Translations under genes and position numbers: made by a program
The notes under the pieces: model-generated
Told to the model about the DNA's origin: nothing
Database searches by the model: none
The model's input: the letters and a program-made list of their open reading frames with translations, nothing else
Shown: positions 1-10,559 of the stretch, piece after piece
Position numbering within the stretch: the stretch's first letter is position 1
Layout of the letters: each line of letters begins with the position of its first letter
Assembly: GCA_017311185.1 (NCBI GenBank)
Contig: JAESUZ010001057.1
Location: 930,001-994,000 of the forward strand
Direction: 5' to 3'
Source of the DNA: Proteles cristata cristata
Taxonomy: Eukaryota; Chordata; Mammalia; Carnivora; Hyaenidae
DNA: 64,000 nt

Positions 1-440
1 CTGCAGGTTACCACCAAGTGCTCACCCATGTAAAAACCCTGCAGTTGATAAAAGCTAAATATTTAAGGAATTTTTGCCTCCTTGAGGATGTGAAAAGCAT
101 TATGTAGATCTCACACTGAGCTGGCTAAGTTTTTATAATTGGTGCTCTTGGTGGATTCTTTTTGATACAGGTTTATATGGCAATAAAAACAATATATTAT
201 CTGGCCTTGGTTCTCAGGTGAAAGGTACTCTTTTGGGCTGGACAAAGTCTTTCCCTCTCTGAGTGTGCTGAGCTAATCAGTTGTGATCTAAGTTGGGGAG
301 GTAGAAATAGATCCCGCTACATACTCCAAACCTGCCTGCCAATGTCTCCCAGACTCTCCCGCAGGCACAGAAATGGCTCTTATCTTCCTCAGAGAATGAA
401 ATTTTAATCATCTTCCTTTTTTTTTTTAAGATTTTACTTT

Positions 441-647
441 CTATTTTTTTAATGTTTGTTTATTTTTGAGAGAGAGAAAGTGTGAGTGTGGCAGGAGCAG
501 AGAGAGAGGGAGACACAAAATCCGAAGCAGGCTTCAGGCTGTGAGCTGTCAGCACAGAGCCCAATGTGGGACTCGAACTCCCGAACCGTGAGATTATGAC
601 CTGAGCTGAAATGAGACGCTTCACCAACTGAGGCACCCTGGCGCCCC
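441..647 (-). mobile_element. Can-SINE (tRNA-Lys type)
   Basis: Antisense SINE with a GAGAGAGAG body and a GGCGCCCC end. It is flanked by the direct repeat AAGATTTTACTTT (428-440 and 648-660). Confidence 0.88.
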
Positions 648-663
648 AAGATTTTACTTTTTT

Positions 664-770
664 AAAAGATTTTATTTGTAAGTAATCTCTATACTCAACA
701 CAGGGCCCAAACTTACAACCCCCTGGATCAAGAGTCCCATGTTCTACTGACTGAGCCAGCCAGGAGCCCC
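664..770 (-). mobile_element. Older short Can-SINE
   Basis: Has the TTTTATTTGTAAGTAATCTC tail and a CTGAGCCAGCCAGGAGCCCC end, typical of the older short tRNA-SINE type. Confidence 0.75.
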
Positions 771-993
771 CTACTCATCTTAACTGATTTTAGAAAAGAT
801 CGGTGGAGTTTTAACTTCCCAAACCAGCCTTGACCAAGTAAATCATCAGCAAATCCATAAAAATTTCTTATGTCTCCTGGGCAAAGAGTACCAACAAGCT
901 GCAGGATGTGGTTCTCCAGCTTTCTCAGACGGTTGCTTCTTCTCCTTATCATCATTAAGCAGATGTTCTGACTAGGACACAACAGAACTGTCT

Positions 994-1436
994 GGGGCAC
1001 CTGGGTGGCTCAGTTGGTTAAGCATCTGACTCTTGATTTGGGCTCAGGTAATGATCTCACAATTTGTAGGATCGAGCCCCATGTTGGGCTCTCTCCCTCC
1101 CCCCATGCTCCTTCCCCATGCCCTGTCTAAAAACAAACAAACAAACAAACAAACATTAAAAAAAAGAGGAGCGCCTCTGTGACTCAGTCTTTAAGCCTAA
1201 GTGACTTAGGCTCAGGTCACTATCTCACAGTTTGTGAGTTTGAGTCCAACATCAGGTAAGCTCAAGCCCCACTTCAGGTGACCATGAGTCCTACATCAGG
1301 TAAGCATGAGCCTCAGGTGAGCCCCTCTTCTCTCTCCCTCTCTCTTTGCCCCTCATGGGATTCTCCCTCTTTCTCTGTCTCTCTGCCCCTTGCCCACTTG
1401 TGTCCTTTCTCTCAAAAAACAAACAAACAAAAAAGA
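994..1436 (+). mobile_element. Two adjacent Can-SINEs
   Basis: The first (994-1167) ends in an AAAC repeat. The second (1168-1436) begins GAGCGCCTCTGTGACTCAG and has a duplicated internal stretch with two 'CATCAGGTAAGC' copies. Confidence 0.78.
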
Positions 1437-2289
1437 ACACAATTGTCACCCTCCTCAGCCAGGACTGAAGGCTGCAGGTATTACTATCCTAATTTTGGTG
1501 GCTTCCCGATAAATTTCACATTACACCCTGATGCTTCTCATTATCCATCACTCCACTTGTGTTTTTCTCATATCTTTCTCATACAGATCATGTACCAACT
1601 CGATTCTGACTCTTCTTTCTGTCCTTCCTCAAAGGCTTCTTCCTGAATTGCCTTTCCTTTCTTAAATAATTATTCCCAGGTTTGGTTTTGTGAAACATAG
1701 ATGAGTCTCATGGGTGTTTAATAATAAAAGGATACCACAGTTCTAAAGCAATCATTGCCCTAGACTGATCATTTTCTTTCCCCTTGCATGGGACAATCTG
1801 AATCTCTTTCCTGTATTTGGAGTCTCTCTAAATATTAATACTTAAGGCCACAGGACAGAAGATGTGTTCAGGAAACATTTAAAAAATTAAATGACTAACA
1901 AGAGGTAGAATGAATTTTATGTCAACAGGGTCCCATTCCAACAATCAACCTATTTAATATAACAGTTTTTTAGTACAACAGTGTTTCAATAGAATAGTTT
2001 CATTAGAAATCCACATGCAGCTCTGGGGCCATGACTTTTTCTTTCAGAATGGCCTGTTTGATACTTTTGGATTATCTGAATATATGGACCACCAATAGTA
2101 GGCAAGAGGGTTGTACAGAATGCCAAGAAATGGAGCAGAATTCAGATGAAACAGTCAGAGGCAGGAGGTAAGAAAGACAGTTTTAAGGGATGTACAAGGA
2201 AAAGGCTGCTCCTTCCCAACATCCAACCTGAAACCCCCTAGAATTACATCTGACAAATACGTGATGAGGACTAAAAATAATATTAATTA

Positions 2290-2550
2290 AGGGGGCACCT
2301 GGGTGGCTCAGTCAGTTAAGTGACTGACTCTTGATTTCGGATGACTCTTGATTTCAGCTCAGGTCATTATCTCCCAGTTCTTGAGTTCAAGCCCCACATT
2401 GGGCTTTGTGCTGATGGCTCAGAGCCTGGAGCCTGCTTCAGATTCTCTCTCTCTCTCTCTCTGCCCCTCCCCTGCTCACACTCTGTCTCTCTCTCTCTCT
2501 CTCTCAAAAATAAACATCAAAAAATTAAAAATAAATAAGAACAAAAAATG
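2290..2550 (+). mobile_element. Can-SINE with internal duplication
   Basis: Typical head and CT-rich tail. The segment GACTCTTGATTTC occurs twice in tandem (about 2325-2356). An ATA-microsatellite tail (TAATAATAAT) follows to about 2575. Confidence 0.85.
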
Positions 2551-2598
2551 ATGATAATAATAATAATAATAATAACTAAGATTAGAAACCAGGTTTGA

Positions 2599-2856
2599 GG
2601 GGCACCTGGATGGCTCAGTCAGTTAAGCATCTGACTTCTGCTCAGGTCATGATCTTGCAGTTTGTGGATTCAAGCGCAGGATCGGGCTCTGTGCTGACAG
2701 CTCGAAGCCTGGAGCCTGTTTCAGATTCTCTCTCTCCTTCTCTCTCTGCCTCTTCCCCACTAGCACTTCTGTCTCCCTCTCTCTCTCAAAAATTAATACA
2801 TATTTAAGAAATTAAATAAATAAATACATAGATAAATAGATAAATAAATAAAAGAA
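2599..2856 (+). mobile_element. Can-SINE
   Basis: Full-length plus copy with an AAATA-rich tail. The flanks match: AAACCAGGTTTGA before and AAACAGGTTTGATG after. Confidence 0.87.
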
Positions 2857-2931
2857 AACAGGTTTGATGTAACTTCAACATGCTTTCTTAAAACCACGAG
2901 CTTCTGATTAAAAAAAAAGTCATTAGCTCAC

Positions 2932-3187
2932 CTAGAGATGCTAAATATACTTCTGAATCGTGCAAGGGAGCCCAAGGCTTTATAGCTGGCTGATCAGCAA
3001 AATTTGGGGCTTCCCTCTGGCCTGTGCCTGCAGGGTAAGAATCCATAAAGGAGTCTGAGAAGGCATTGTCGGCACCATCTTCTTGGTCAGGATTTGGCAG
3101 ACAGGAACAGATTTCAGCCCAAAGATCAGGGCCAGATTTTGTGGCTGTAGAGTCAATGCTCTCAAACATTTTCATTTGGAATCTGAG
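2932..3187 (-). CDS. CCDC32: CCDC32, first coding exon (partial gene)
   Basis: CCDC32 (C15orf57) is a small cytosolic protein reported to bind the AP2 adaptor and help its assembly for clathrin-mediated endocytosis. On the minus strand a T-rich tract ending CCAG gives a splice acceptor just before 3187, and AG|GTGAGC gives a donor after 2932. The start ATG is at 3175-3173, opening MKMFES as in human CCDC32. The exon encodes 81 residues plus one base and ends at SEVYLASL. Recognisable stretches are DLWAEICSCLPNP, NAFSDSF and KPWAPL, all close to the human protein. The open frame running past the donor is intron read-through. Later exons, encoding the coiled-coil part, should lie on the minus strand before position 1; I did not find them in 1-2900. 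The exon is flanked by unrelated SINEs. Identification is strong; the function comes from the literature on the family. Confidence 0.93.
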
Positions 3188-3300
3188 CTGGAAAAACAAA
3201 ATTGTAAGGACAGGCTTTAAGGATACAGTATAAGTATGCAGTACTCAGATATTAGTTTACCTACTGAAGGAAGCTAATAGTCTTTAAAGAAGTTTCTCTA

Positions 3301-3508
3301 GGGGCACCTAGATGGTTCAGTCGGTTAAGCGTCTGACTTCAGCTCAGGTCATGATCTCAAGGTTTGTGAGTTTGAGCCCCATGTCGGGCTCTGTGTTGAC
3401 AGCTCAGAGCCTGAAGCCTCTTTCAGATTCTGTGTCTCCCCCCTCTCTGCCCGTCCCCTGCTCATAATCTGTCTCTTAATAATAAAACATTAAGAATTTT
3501 TTTTTTTA
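3301..3508 (+). mobile_element. Can-SINE in CCDC32 intron 1
   Basis: Full-length plus copy (antisense to CCDC32) flanked by AAGTTTCTCTA / AAGTTTCTCTA direct repeats. Confidence 0.87.
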
Positions 3509-3639
3509 AAGTTTCTCTAAGCTTAAAATGTCTTTCGTTAGATTCTTATGTTACAGATATAAAGATGACAAAAGGGCAGTTGGGTTCCTCTTCTGGCTCG
3601 GCACTCAAGTTGTTTTCATAATAAAGTTTGTTTTTAAAA

Positions 3640-3866
3640 ATGGAATCTCTCAACCCAGACACAAAAGTACAAATATTGAAGTACCTAGTGCAAATTCATA
3701 GAGACAGAATATAGAATGGTGGTTGCCAGCAGTTTGGGGGAGGGGAGGATGGGAGTTACTGTTTAAAGGGTACAGAGTTTCAGTGGGAAGTTCTAGAGAC
3801 GGTTAATCATGATGGTTGCACACCCACGTGAGTGCCACTGAATTCTACATCTAAAAATGGTTAAAA
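3640..3866 (+). mobile_element. Ancient L1 3' region remnant
   Basis: Contains the characteristic ATAGAATGGTGGTTGCCAGC, the G-rich stretch and the AAAATGGTTAAAATG end seen in old mammalian L1 3' UTRs. Confidence 0.7.
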
Positions 3867-3867
3867 T

Positions 3868-4262
3868 GAGGGGCGCCTAGGTGGCTCAGTCAGTTGAGTG
3901 TCTAGCTCTTGATTTCAGCTCAGGTCCCTGATCCCAGAATTGTGGGATCAAGCCCCCCATTGGGTTCAGAGCAGACAGCACCGAGCCTGCTTGGAATTGT
4001 CTTTCTCTCCCTCTGCCCCTCTCCCCCACTCACGCTCTCTAAAAATAAAAATTTACAATTTTAGGGGCACTGGGAGACTCAGTCAGTTAAATGTCCAACT
4101 CTTGATTTCAGCTCAAGTCACTATCTCACAGTCATAGGACTGAACCTCAAGCTGGGCTCTGCGATGAGCACAGAGCCTATTTGGTCTCTCTCCCTCTTCC
4201 CCTCTCCCTCTCCCTCTCCCTAAATAAGTAAATAAATAAATATTTTTTAAAATATAAAAAAA
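3868..4262 (+). mobile_element. Two tandem Can-SINEs
   Basis: Plus copies at about 3868-4062 and 4063-4262; the second head (GGGGCACTGGGAGACTCAG) starts at the tail of the first. Confidence 0.8.
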
Positions 4263-4297
4263 TTTAGATAAAATGGTCAATTTTACATTATGTATGT

Positions 4298-4514
4298 TTT
4301 ATTTATTTTTTTAAACCTTAATTTATTTTTGAGAGATAGAGAGACAGAGCACTAGTGGGGGATGGGCAAAGAGAGAGGGAGACAGAATCCAAAGCAGGCT
4401 TCAAACTCTGAGCTGTCAGCACAGAGCCCGATGTGGGGCTCCAACTCATGAACCGTGAGATGGTGACCCAGGCCAAAGTGGGATGCTTAACCGACTGAGC
4501 CACCCAGGTGCCCC
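4298..4514 (-). mobile_element. Can-SINE
   Basis: Antisense full-length copy with a perfect 13-base target duplication ACATTATGTATGT (4285-4297 and 4515-4527). Confidence 0.9.
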
Positions 4515-4530
4515 ACATTATGTATGTATT

Positions 4531-4575
4531 AACACACACGCACACATGCGCACATACACACACACACACACACAG
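4531..4575. repeat. (CA)n microsatellite
   Basis: Interrupted CA repeat with ACGC and ATGCGC interruptions, next to a SINE. Confidence 0.9.
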
Positions 4576-4824
4576 AAATGTCCAGGACATTTCCAGTGGA
4601 GACAACCACTTTGCTCCAAAGATCTCCAAAATGCAGCCATTCTGTCTTCAGTCAATTAAATTCGGTTTCCATTGGACATGGACTAAAGGTCATGGACATG
4701 GACTTGCACAGTTCCATAGACACAAGGATAATAAAATGCTGTTTGGTGACTACTGTCAGAGAGTAATGTCATATGCAAAGCCCCATGTGCTCGTTACATG
4801 TATAAGCTGGGCTATATACCTTAT

Positions 4825-4925
4825 TTTATAAGTTCTTATTTTAATAGTGAGAAACACTGGAAGAGGCACTTCCATCAGTTTACAGGTGAAGAAACTGAGG
4901 ATCAGAAGGATAAAACAAGTCTAGG
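4825..4925 (+). mobile_element. MIR fragment
   Basis: Contains the MIR core signature TTTACAGGTGAAGAAACTGAGG followed by a degraded 'AAGTC' segment. Confidence 0.6.
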
Positions 4926-5279
4926 GTACCTTACTGATATATACTGTGATTCCCTGGCTGGAAACCACACCTCTGCCCTCCAAAATCCATCTTCTTATCC
5001 ACTACTTCGCTGCTGGGGCTTTCATAACTATCTAGTCTTACAGGAGGGGTTGATACATTCTTTCAGGAAGAACCTTTGAGATCAGGAAGGCTGTCGGGGG
5101 TAAGGTTGTCTCCTGAATAATTCCAGGAGAGCCAGCCAGCGGAAGGGCCCAGAAGTAAAAGGGACAGAAATGTCACAGCGGCCCTGGATGAATCGATGCC
5201 AGGGTCCCAGTGAACCTCCAGCCCTATCCCGAAGTCGCTTGAACCCACCCAAACCAAAACTTTGCTCGCACTGGAGCCC

Positions 5280-5740
5280 CAATCCGCCCCCCTCCTCTCT
5301 AGGAAGTCCAGCAGAGCGCCGGCAACCCGTGTCCAGAGCTGGGCCTCCGTCACTCTGGCCTCAAGGACTGGCTGAGCGCTATGAGTCAGGCGCTTAAGTT
5401 CCTCTGTGGTATCCCGGGATAGGACCCCGGCCGAGGATCTAAAACGCTAGGCACCCCTGCCCCTCTTCACCTACCGCAACCGCCTGCCCAGCAGCCCACA
5501 AACGCTCGACTCAGTTCCGTCGCTGAAGGCTGTGAAGAAATGGGGGGGCGGAGTCGCCAAGTGATGGATCCCAGGAGTCCTCCAACCACCGCCCACCCTG
5601 ACGATGTTCTGTGCGTCGATTGGTTGAGGGGAGCTCAGCTAAGTGAGGAAGTGAAGAGCCGAGTGAGAGAAAGAGGTAGGCGGGACTTGTTGCCGGGGAA
5701 ATAGGGGAGTCTTTTGCCCGGGGCCCTCACCTTCCCGGGG
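5280..5740 (-). promoter_or_regulatory. CCDC32: CCDC32 CpG-rich promoter and probable exon 1
   Basis: The stretch is GC- and CpG-rich against an AT-rich background and lies about 2.3 kb upstream of the CCDC32 coding exon. On the minus strand a good donor (TAG|GTGAAG) would end a non-coding exon 1 at 5471. An NF-Y/CCAAT box (GATTGG on plus, CCAATC on minus) sits at 5618-5623. No TATA box is evident. The exact transcription start cannot be fixed from sequence, and divergent transcription to the plus side is possible. Confidence 0.6.
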
Positions 5741-7190
5741 ACAGGTAGATTCCAATCGCATCTGAGCATTCCAGGCGTGCGGACAGCGCCTTCCGCCCAT
5801 CCCTTTCTCGGACTGGGAAGCCCAGTTGCCGAGGCCTTTTGAGAGTTCTTGGTTCCCTGAACAAATTCACCTCCTCGGCAATTTCTCTGGGACGGTGTTT
5901 TATATGTGAAAACTTCAGCCCTTTGCTACCCAAAGTAGAGTACTTTGTGGCTCAGATAGAGATGGAGACTACTACTTTCCTTATTCTAACAGGAGACTCA
6001 GGCCTCTAATGCCAAGTTATGAAGCTTTTTCTTATTCATTTTGTCAATAGACACCAAGCCCCTGTTGTGTTCCAGGCATTCGTGTTAAGCGAGAATTCAA
6101 GACAAGTAAGAGTTGGTAGGGGTCCAAAAGGTCTTTACAGCTAAGTATAGGAAGGTGCACCATGGGAGCAGACAATATTACAAATAACAGCAAAGAGTTA
6201 CAGAAGATATGACAGAAGTGTTGCCGGTGTACATAAAGGAGAGAGTGTCATGGGAGTGTGTTAGGAAGGCTTCAAAAAGGAGATGACCTTTGATATCTTT
6301 CAGGGATTCTCAGTTCGCTGAGATGCAACCCTTCCTCTCCCCACCTCTCCACCCCTAATTCCCAGGGCCGGGTTACTCTCTCTCAAACAAACATGTGAGA
6401 AAAGACATCAGCCAACCATCAGTTGATGTAACTTGTCTGAGGATAAAGTCTCTACATGTGTCCAAGGCCAAAGTGGCTATGGTGATAATAACTCCCATCA
6501 TGTAGAAGGGAACTATAAGGAACTCCATTGTTCATATTTATAACCATTCTTAGAGAACATGTGCAGACAGAAGGAAGTGGAAAGCAAGAACATTAGAAAG
6601 CAAAGGAGCAAATAATAGGCAAGACTTTTTTCAGTGCTTATTTATAGGGAATAAGTAGGGGGTCCAGAGCCAAGTCTACCAGTGAGGAATCCCCGGAGTC
6701 CTCCAACTGCTACCAGAACTGAATACATGAATCTGAAAGCATCTGATTCATAGAAAGGGTCACTGTCATAGGTTTACAGGTACTTCATCAAGCTGTTCCA
6801 TGACCTTTCAATTCACTTATGCTCTTTCCTCTGGTTTTCTACTCATAAATAAACTTTTTATTTCAAATGTGGCCTCTCAGATATCTTGAACAAGCATGAG
6901 GGTGCCTTTAACATTAGACACAAATAGTCACTGGTATGAAATGGAATACATTTTCTAACTTAAAGTTACAGTTGCAAATTAACAAATTGGTACCCTTACA
7001 GATTCACTGATGTCCCCTGAGTTTAACTAGTGTGTGTGCTGAATAAATTGAAACCAGATCCTGGACTTCCAAAAGCCGTAGTGATCTGCCACTTCCCAAG
7101 GACTGTTCCTCTGGGAAGCCACATAAGGGCAGTCACATCCCTCTATCTCAGACTCTGCATTAACTGAAGCGTAACTTAGCACAAATATGT
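5741..7190. other. CCDC32-RPUSD2 intergenic DNA, mostly unique
   Basis: No gene is supported. An ancient L2 remnant (minus) occupies about 6050-6310, with the pattern of a 'GTGTTCCAGGCATT' start and a GGAAGGCTTC-AAAGGAGATGACCTTTGA end. The rest shows no recognisable structure. Confidence 0.5.
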
Positions 7191-7310
7191 TTCTTATTTG
7201 TATCTTTGACCAGCATAGGCCTTCATTAAGATCAGGAACCATGTCTTTTTTACCGCTGTATCTCCAGAACCAAATGATGCCTAGCAAATGTTCAAACTTT
7301 GTTTGGTATG
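7190..7310 (+). mobile_element. L2 3'-end fragment
   Basis: Resembles the L2 3' end: ATCAGGAACCATGTCTTTTT, then TGTATCTCCAGAACC and 'GCCTAGCAAATGTTC'. Confidence 0.5.
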
Positions 7311-7437
7311 GGAATATTTGAATTAGAATTCTTATAGTCAGAGACCACACAGAGCTGCAGCTAGAGCTTGTGATTCCCTCTTGAGTTCCTTCTTCCAGGT
7401 GCAGCCAAGGTGATCTGGAAATTGAGATCGGATCATG

Positions 7438-7439
<2 letters not shown>

Positions 7440-7489
<50 letters not shown>

Positions 7490-7503
7490 GCGCGCGCGCA
7501 TGT
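7440..7503. repeat. (CA)n-(CG)n tract
   Basis: About 43 bases of CA repeat run directly into CGTGCGCGCGCGCGCGCA, an alternating purine-pyrimidine tract of about 60 bases. Confidence 0.97.
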
Positions 7504-7639
7504 AAAGAACTCTTTGATGATCTCCCATTGCTCTTAATGACTTAAATCCTTATCATAATAAGTTAGTTGGAATTCTTAGTTCAAACAATAGAATTCATTC
7601 AACTAGTATAAGCAGTTAAAAAAAAAAAAGATTAAAGTT

Positions 7640-8013
7640 GCTCTGTCCAATAGAACTCTCTGTGCTGATAGAATTTTTCTGTATCTGAGTTCTCCAATAA
7701 GGTAGCCACTAGTTTGGGGCATGTGTGTGGCTCTGGTTGTGAAGCATCCAACTCTTGATATCAGCTCAGGTCATGATCTCACAGTTCATGAGATTGAGCC
7801 CTGCACTGGGCTTTGTGCTGACAGCATGGAGCCTGCTTGTGATTCTCAATCTCTCTGTCTCTCTCTGTCTCTCTCTCTCTCTCTGACCCTTCCCCATTTG
7901 CATGCATGTACATGCTCTCTTGCTCGCTGTCTCTCAAGATAAATAAATTAAAACCTTGAAAAAAAGGTAGCCACTTGTTTGTGGCTATTGAGCACTTGAA
8001 ATGCAGTTTGTGC
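7640..8013 (+). mobile_element. hAT-type DNA transposon remnant split by a SINE
   Basis: Starts with CTCTGTCCAATAGAACT and holds CCAATAAGGTAGCCACT, then TGGCTATTGAGCACTTGAAA, the known pattern of an ancient non-autonomous hAT element. A SINE at 7716-7963 interrupts it. Confidence 0.65.
7716..7963 (+). mobile_element. Can-SINE inside the hAT remnant
   Basis: Plus copy. The target duplication AAGGTAGCCACTAGTTT / AAGGTAGCCACTTGTTT is drawn from the hAT sequence, so the SINE is younger. Confidence 0.88.
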
Positions 8014-8236
8014 GGGGCGCCTGGGTGGCTTAGTCGGTTAAGCGTCCGACTTTCGCTTAGGTCATGATCTCGTGGTTTGTGGGTTCGAGCCCCGCGTCGG
8101 GCTCTGTGCTGACTGCCAGCTCAGAGCTTGGAGCCTGTTTCAGTCTGTGACTCCCTCTCTCTCTGACCCCCCTGCTCATGCTGTCTCTCTCTCTCTCCTA
8201 GAAATAAATAAAACATAAAAAAAAAAAAAAAAAAGA
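8014..8236 (+). mobile_element. Can-SINE, young 'TTTCGCTTAGG' subfamily
   Basis: Carries the diagnostic GACTTTCGCTTAGGTC, GCTGACTGCCAGCTCAG and CCTAGAAATAAATAAA, with little decay and a long A tail. Confidence 0.92.
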
Positions 8237-8248
8237 CAGATGTTTCCA

Positions 8249-8456
8249 GAGTGCCTGGGTGGCTCAGTTGGTTAAGTGTCTGACTTCAGCTCAGGTCATA
8301 ACTTCACAGTTTGTGGTTCAAGCCCCATGCTGTGCTCTGTGCTATAGTTCAGAGCCTAGAACGTGCTTCGGATTCTGTTCTACTTCTCTCTCTGCTCCTT
8401 CCCCATTCTCTCTCTCTCTCTCTCTCAAACATTTCAATTTTTTTAAAAAAAAAACC
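8249..8456 (+). mobile_element. Can-SINE
   Basis: Plus copy adjoining the previous one, flanked by CAGATGTTTCCA on both sides. Confidence 0.87.
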
Positions 8457-8629
8457 CAGATGTTTCCAATGCTATCTTGTCACACATGGGTTCTATACTG
8501 TGCCTGCTTCCTCTGCTGTGTGCCTCTGAACCACAGGCCCTGACTGATCAGTGGAGTCCAGGTGAGGAATGCCCAAACTGCAAGGGAATCTGGGAAGGCC
8601 TGGTTTCTGGCTTACACCTCTTGGAGGTT

Positions 8630-9005
8630 ATACATCTTTTAAATTTTATTTAAATTTTAAACGTACCATGCAATATTGGTTTCAGGAATAGAGTTCAGTG
8701 ATTCATCAGTTACATTCCACACCCTGTGCTCATCACAACAAGTGCCCTCCTAGTACCCATCATCCAATTAGCCCATCTCCCCCACCTCCCTCTATCAACC
8801 CATAGTTTATTCTCTGTCATTAAGAGTCTCTCATGGTTTGTTTCCCTCTCCTCTCTCCCCCCCCTTCCCATATGTTCATCTGTTTTGTTTCTTAAATTCC
8901 ACACGTAAGTGAAAACATACGGTATTTGTCTTTCTCTGATTGACTTATTTCACTTAGTATAATACACTCTAGCTCCATCCACACCATTGGAGGCAGTACT
9001 TATAA
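8630..9005 (-). mobile_element. Carnivore L1 3' end
   Basis: Antisense 3' end: CAATATTGGTTTCAGGAATA, GATTCATCAGTTAC, GTGCTCATCACAA and a C-rich tract, ending at CTAGCTCCATCCA. No coding potential remains. Confidence 0.8.
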
Positions 9006-9160
9006 TGTGGGAAAGTCTTCACACAAAAGAAGAGTGTTAAGAAGATGCTGGATATCCAAAGAGTATGATAAATGTCTACTTTTTATGGTCTATGCCAGTG
9101 CTTCTCAAATGTTAATATGTAGACAAATCATCTGAGAATCTTGTTAAAATACAGATTCTT

Positions 9161-9740
9161 GGGGTGTGTGGATGGCTCAGTCAGTGGTTAAGCATCCAAC
9201 TTTTGATTTGGCTCAGATCCTGTACTCACAGTTCATCAGTTTGAGCCCCACATCAAGCTTTGCACTGACAGTGTGGAGCTTGCTTGGGATTATCCCCCCC
9301 CCTTCTGCCCCTCCCCTGCCCACACTCTTTTTCTTTCTCTCTAAAAATAAAAAATAATAATTTAAAAATTTTAGAGGCATCTGAGTAGCTCAGTCGGTTA
9401 AGTGTCTAACTCTTGATTTCAGCTCAGATCATCATCTCATAGTTGTGGGATCAAGCTCCATGTCAGGTTCTGTGCTGGATGTGGAGCCTTCTGAGGATTC
9501 TCTTTCTCCCTCTCCCTCTGACCATCTCTTTAAAAAGAAAAAAAATTATCCGGAGCCTAGGTGGCTCATTTGGTTAACAACCCACTTTGGCTGGTCATGA
9601 TCTTGCAGTCTGTGAGTTCAAACCCTGCATTGAGCTCTGTGCTCTCCATCTCAGAGTCTGGAGTCCGCTTCAGATTCTGTCTCCCATTGTCTCTGCCTCT
9701 CCTGCTCCACACCTCTCAAAACTAAATAAACATTAAACAG
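9161..9740 (+). mobile_element. Three tandem Can-SINEs in one target site
   Basis: Plus copies at about 9161-9372, 9373-9548 and 9550-9740, arranged head to tail. ACAGATTCT occurs immediately before the first (9151-9159) and after the last (9742-9750), with no separate flanking repeat between units. Confidence 0.82.
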
Positions 9741-10282
9741 TACAGATTCTCATTCAGTAGTGGGGGGGGCAAGAGTCTGCAGTTCCCACAAGTTGCCAGG
9801 TGTTTCCCATTTTGTTCATCCAGAAACCACATTTTGAGAAGCAAGGTTTTATACAATCCCACGAGAATTCCCTTTCTATAATATTCTGATTTCTCATTTC
9901 TTGTCCGTGCTTCAGACACATTCTCAAAAAATTCTTTTTAAAAAGCCTACTTTCTTGAAATCCAATTTACAGTCCATATTATTCACCCTTATGTCCTGTG
10001 GCTGGTTTTCAGAGGCCTTGTCTTCTCTTGATTTGGCTGTTTCTGAACCTGTTTTCCAGCTTTCTTACGTATTCTATGAAGTACTAATATCCTTTCAATA
10101 GTTCCCTATCTGATGAAGTTAACCAGAGGTGGTTTCATATTTTGCATTTAGGAACTGTGACAAAGGCATCTATTGATCCACTTGCGGTTTCCATCTCCCA
10201 GGACTGGAGCATATGGAAAGCAAATGAGAGCTCTCTAAGTCTACTGTTAAGGGGAAGGATACGTGTGAAGACATTGCTTATC

Positions 10283-10283
<1 letters not shown>

Positions 10284-10313
<30 letters not shown>

Positions 10314-10336
10314 CACGCGCGTGCGCCCACGTGCGT
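10284..10336. repeat. (GT)n-(GC) tract upstream of RPUSD2
   Basis: GT repeat followed by GCACGCGCGTGCGCCCACGTGCG, about 400 bases before the RPUSD2 start. Confidence 0.95.
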
Positions 10337-10339
10337 TTA

Positions 10340-10445
10340 AACACAAACATAACAGCTTTATTGAGTTATAAGTCACAAACTATAATATTCACGCTTCAAA
10401 GTATACAGCATGGCGGTTCCTAGTAGAGAGTTTAACAATCCTCAT
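10340..10445 (-). mobile_element. Ancient L1 3' UTR fragment
   Basis: AACAGCTTTATTGAGTTATA and the following ATATTCACGCTTCAAAGTAT match the antisense of a common old L1 3' UTR. Confidence 0.65.
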
Positions 10446-10559
10446 TCTGATTTGTTTTGCTTTATAAAGCTCCTTTCGTTTTCCTAGGCCCAAGGGGCTT
10501 TGGGCATATTTACACGGAATCTACACTTTTGGTGAGTCATTCTCACAGCCTCTCAATTC

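Noticed and set aside
728..1000. Minus frame as a later CCDC32 exon
   Set aside because: The translation has no similarity to the remaining CCDC32 protein (no EKKLRRIKGLNQE-type sequence).
4318..4629. SINE-derived frames (this one and many of 60-110 codons)
   Set aside because: The recurring peptide pattern (MAQSVKHPTSAQVMISQF...) is just translated SINE sequence, repeated all over the window.
5063..5397. Overlapping frames on both strands near the CCDC32 promoter
   Set aside because: They are GC-rich chance frames within intron 1 or the promoter; no conserved protein is recognised.
7440..7503. Regular repeats as a CRISPR-like array
   Set aside because: These are microsatellites in a mammalian genome; no repeat-spacer structure exists anywhere in the window.
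8014..8100. tRNA-like heads of SINEs as tRNA genes
   Set aside because: They keep A/B-box-like sequence but lack a paired acceptor stem and continue into SINE bodies; only 32442-32523 is a true tRNA.
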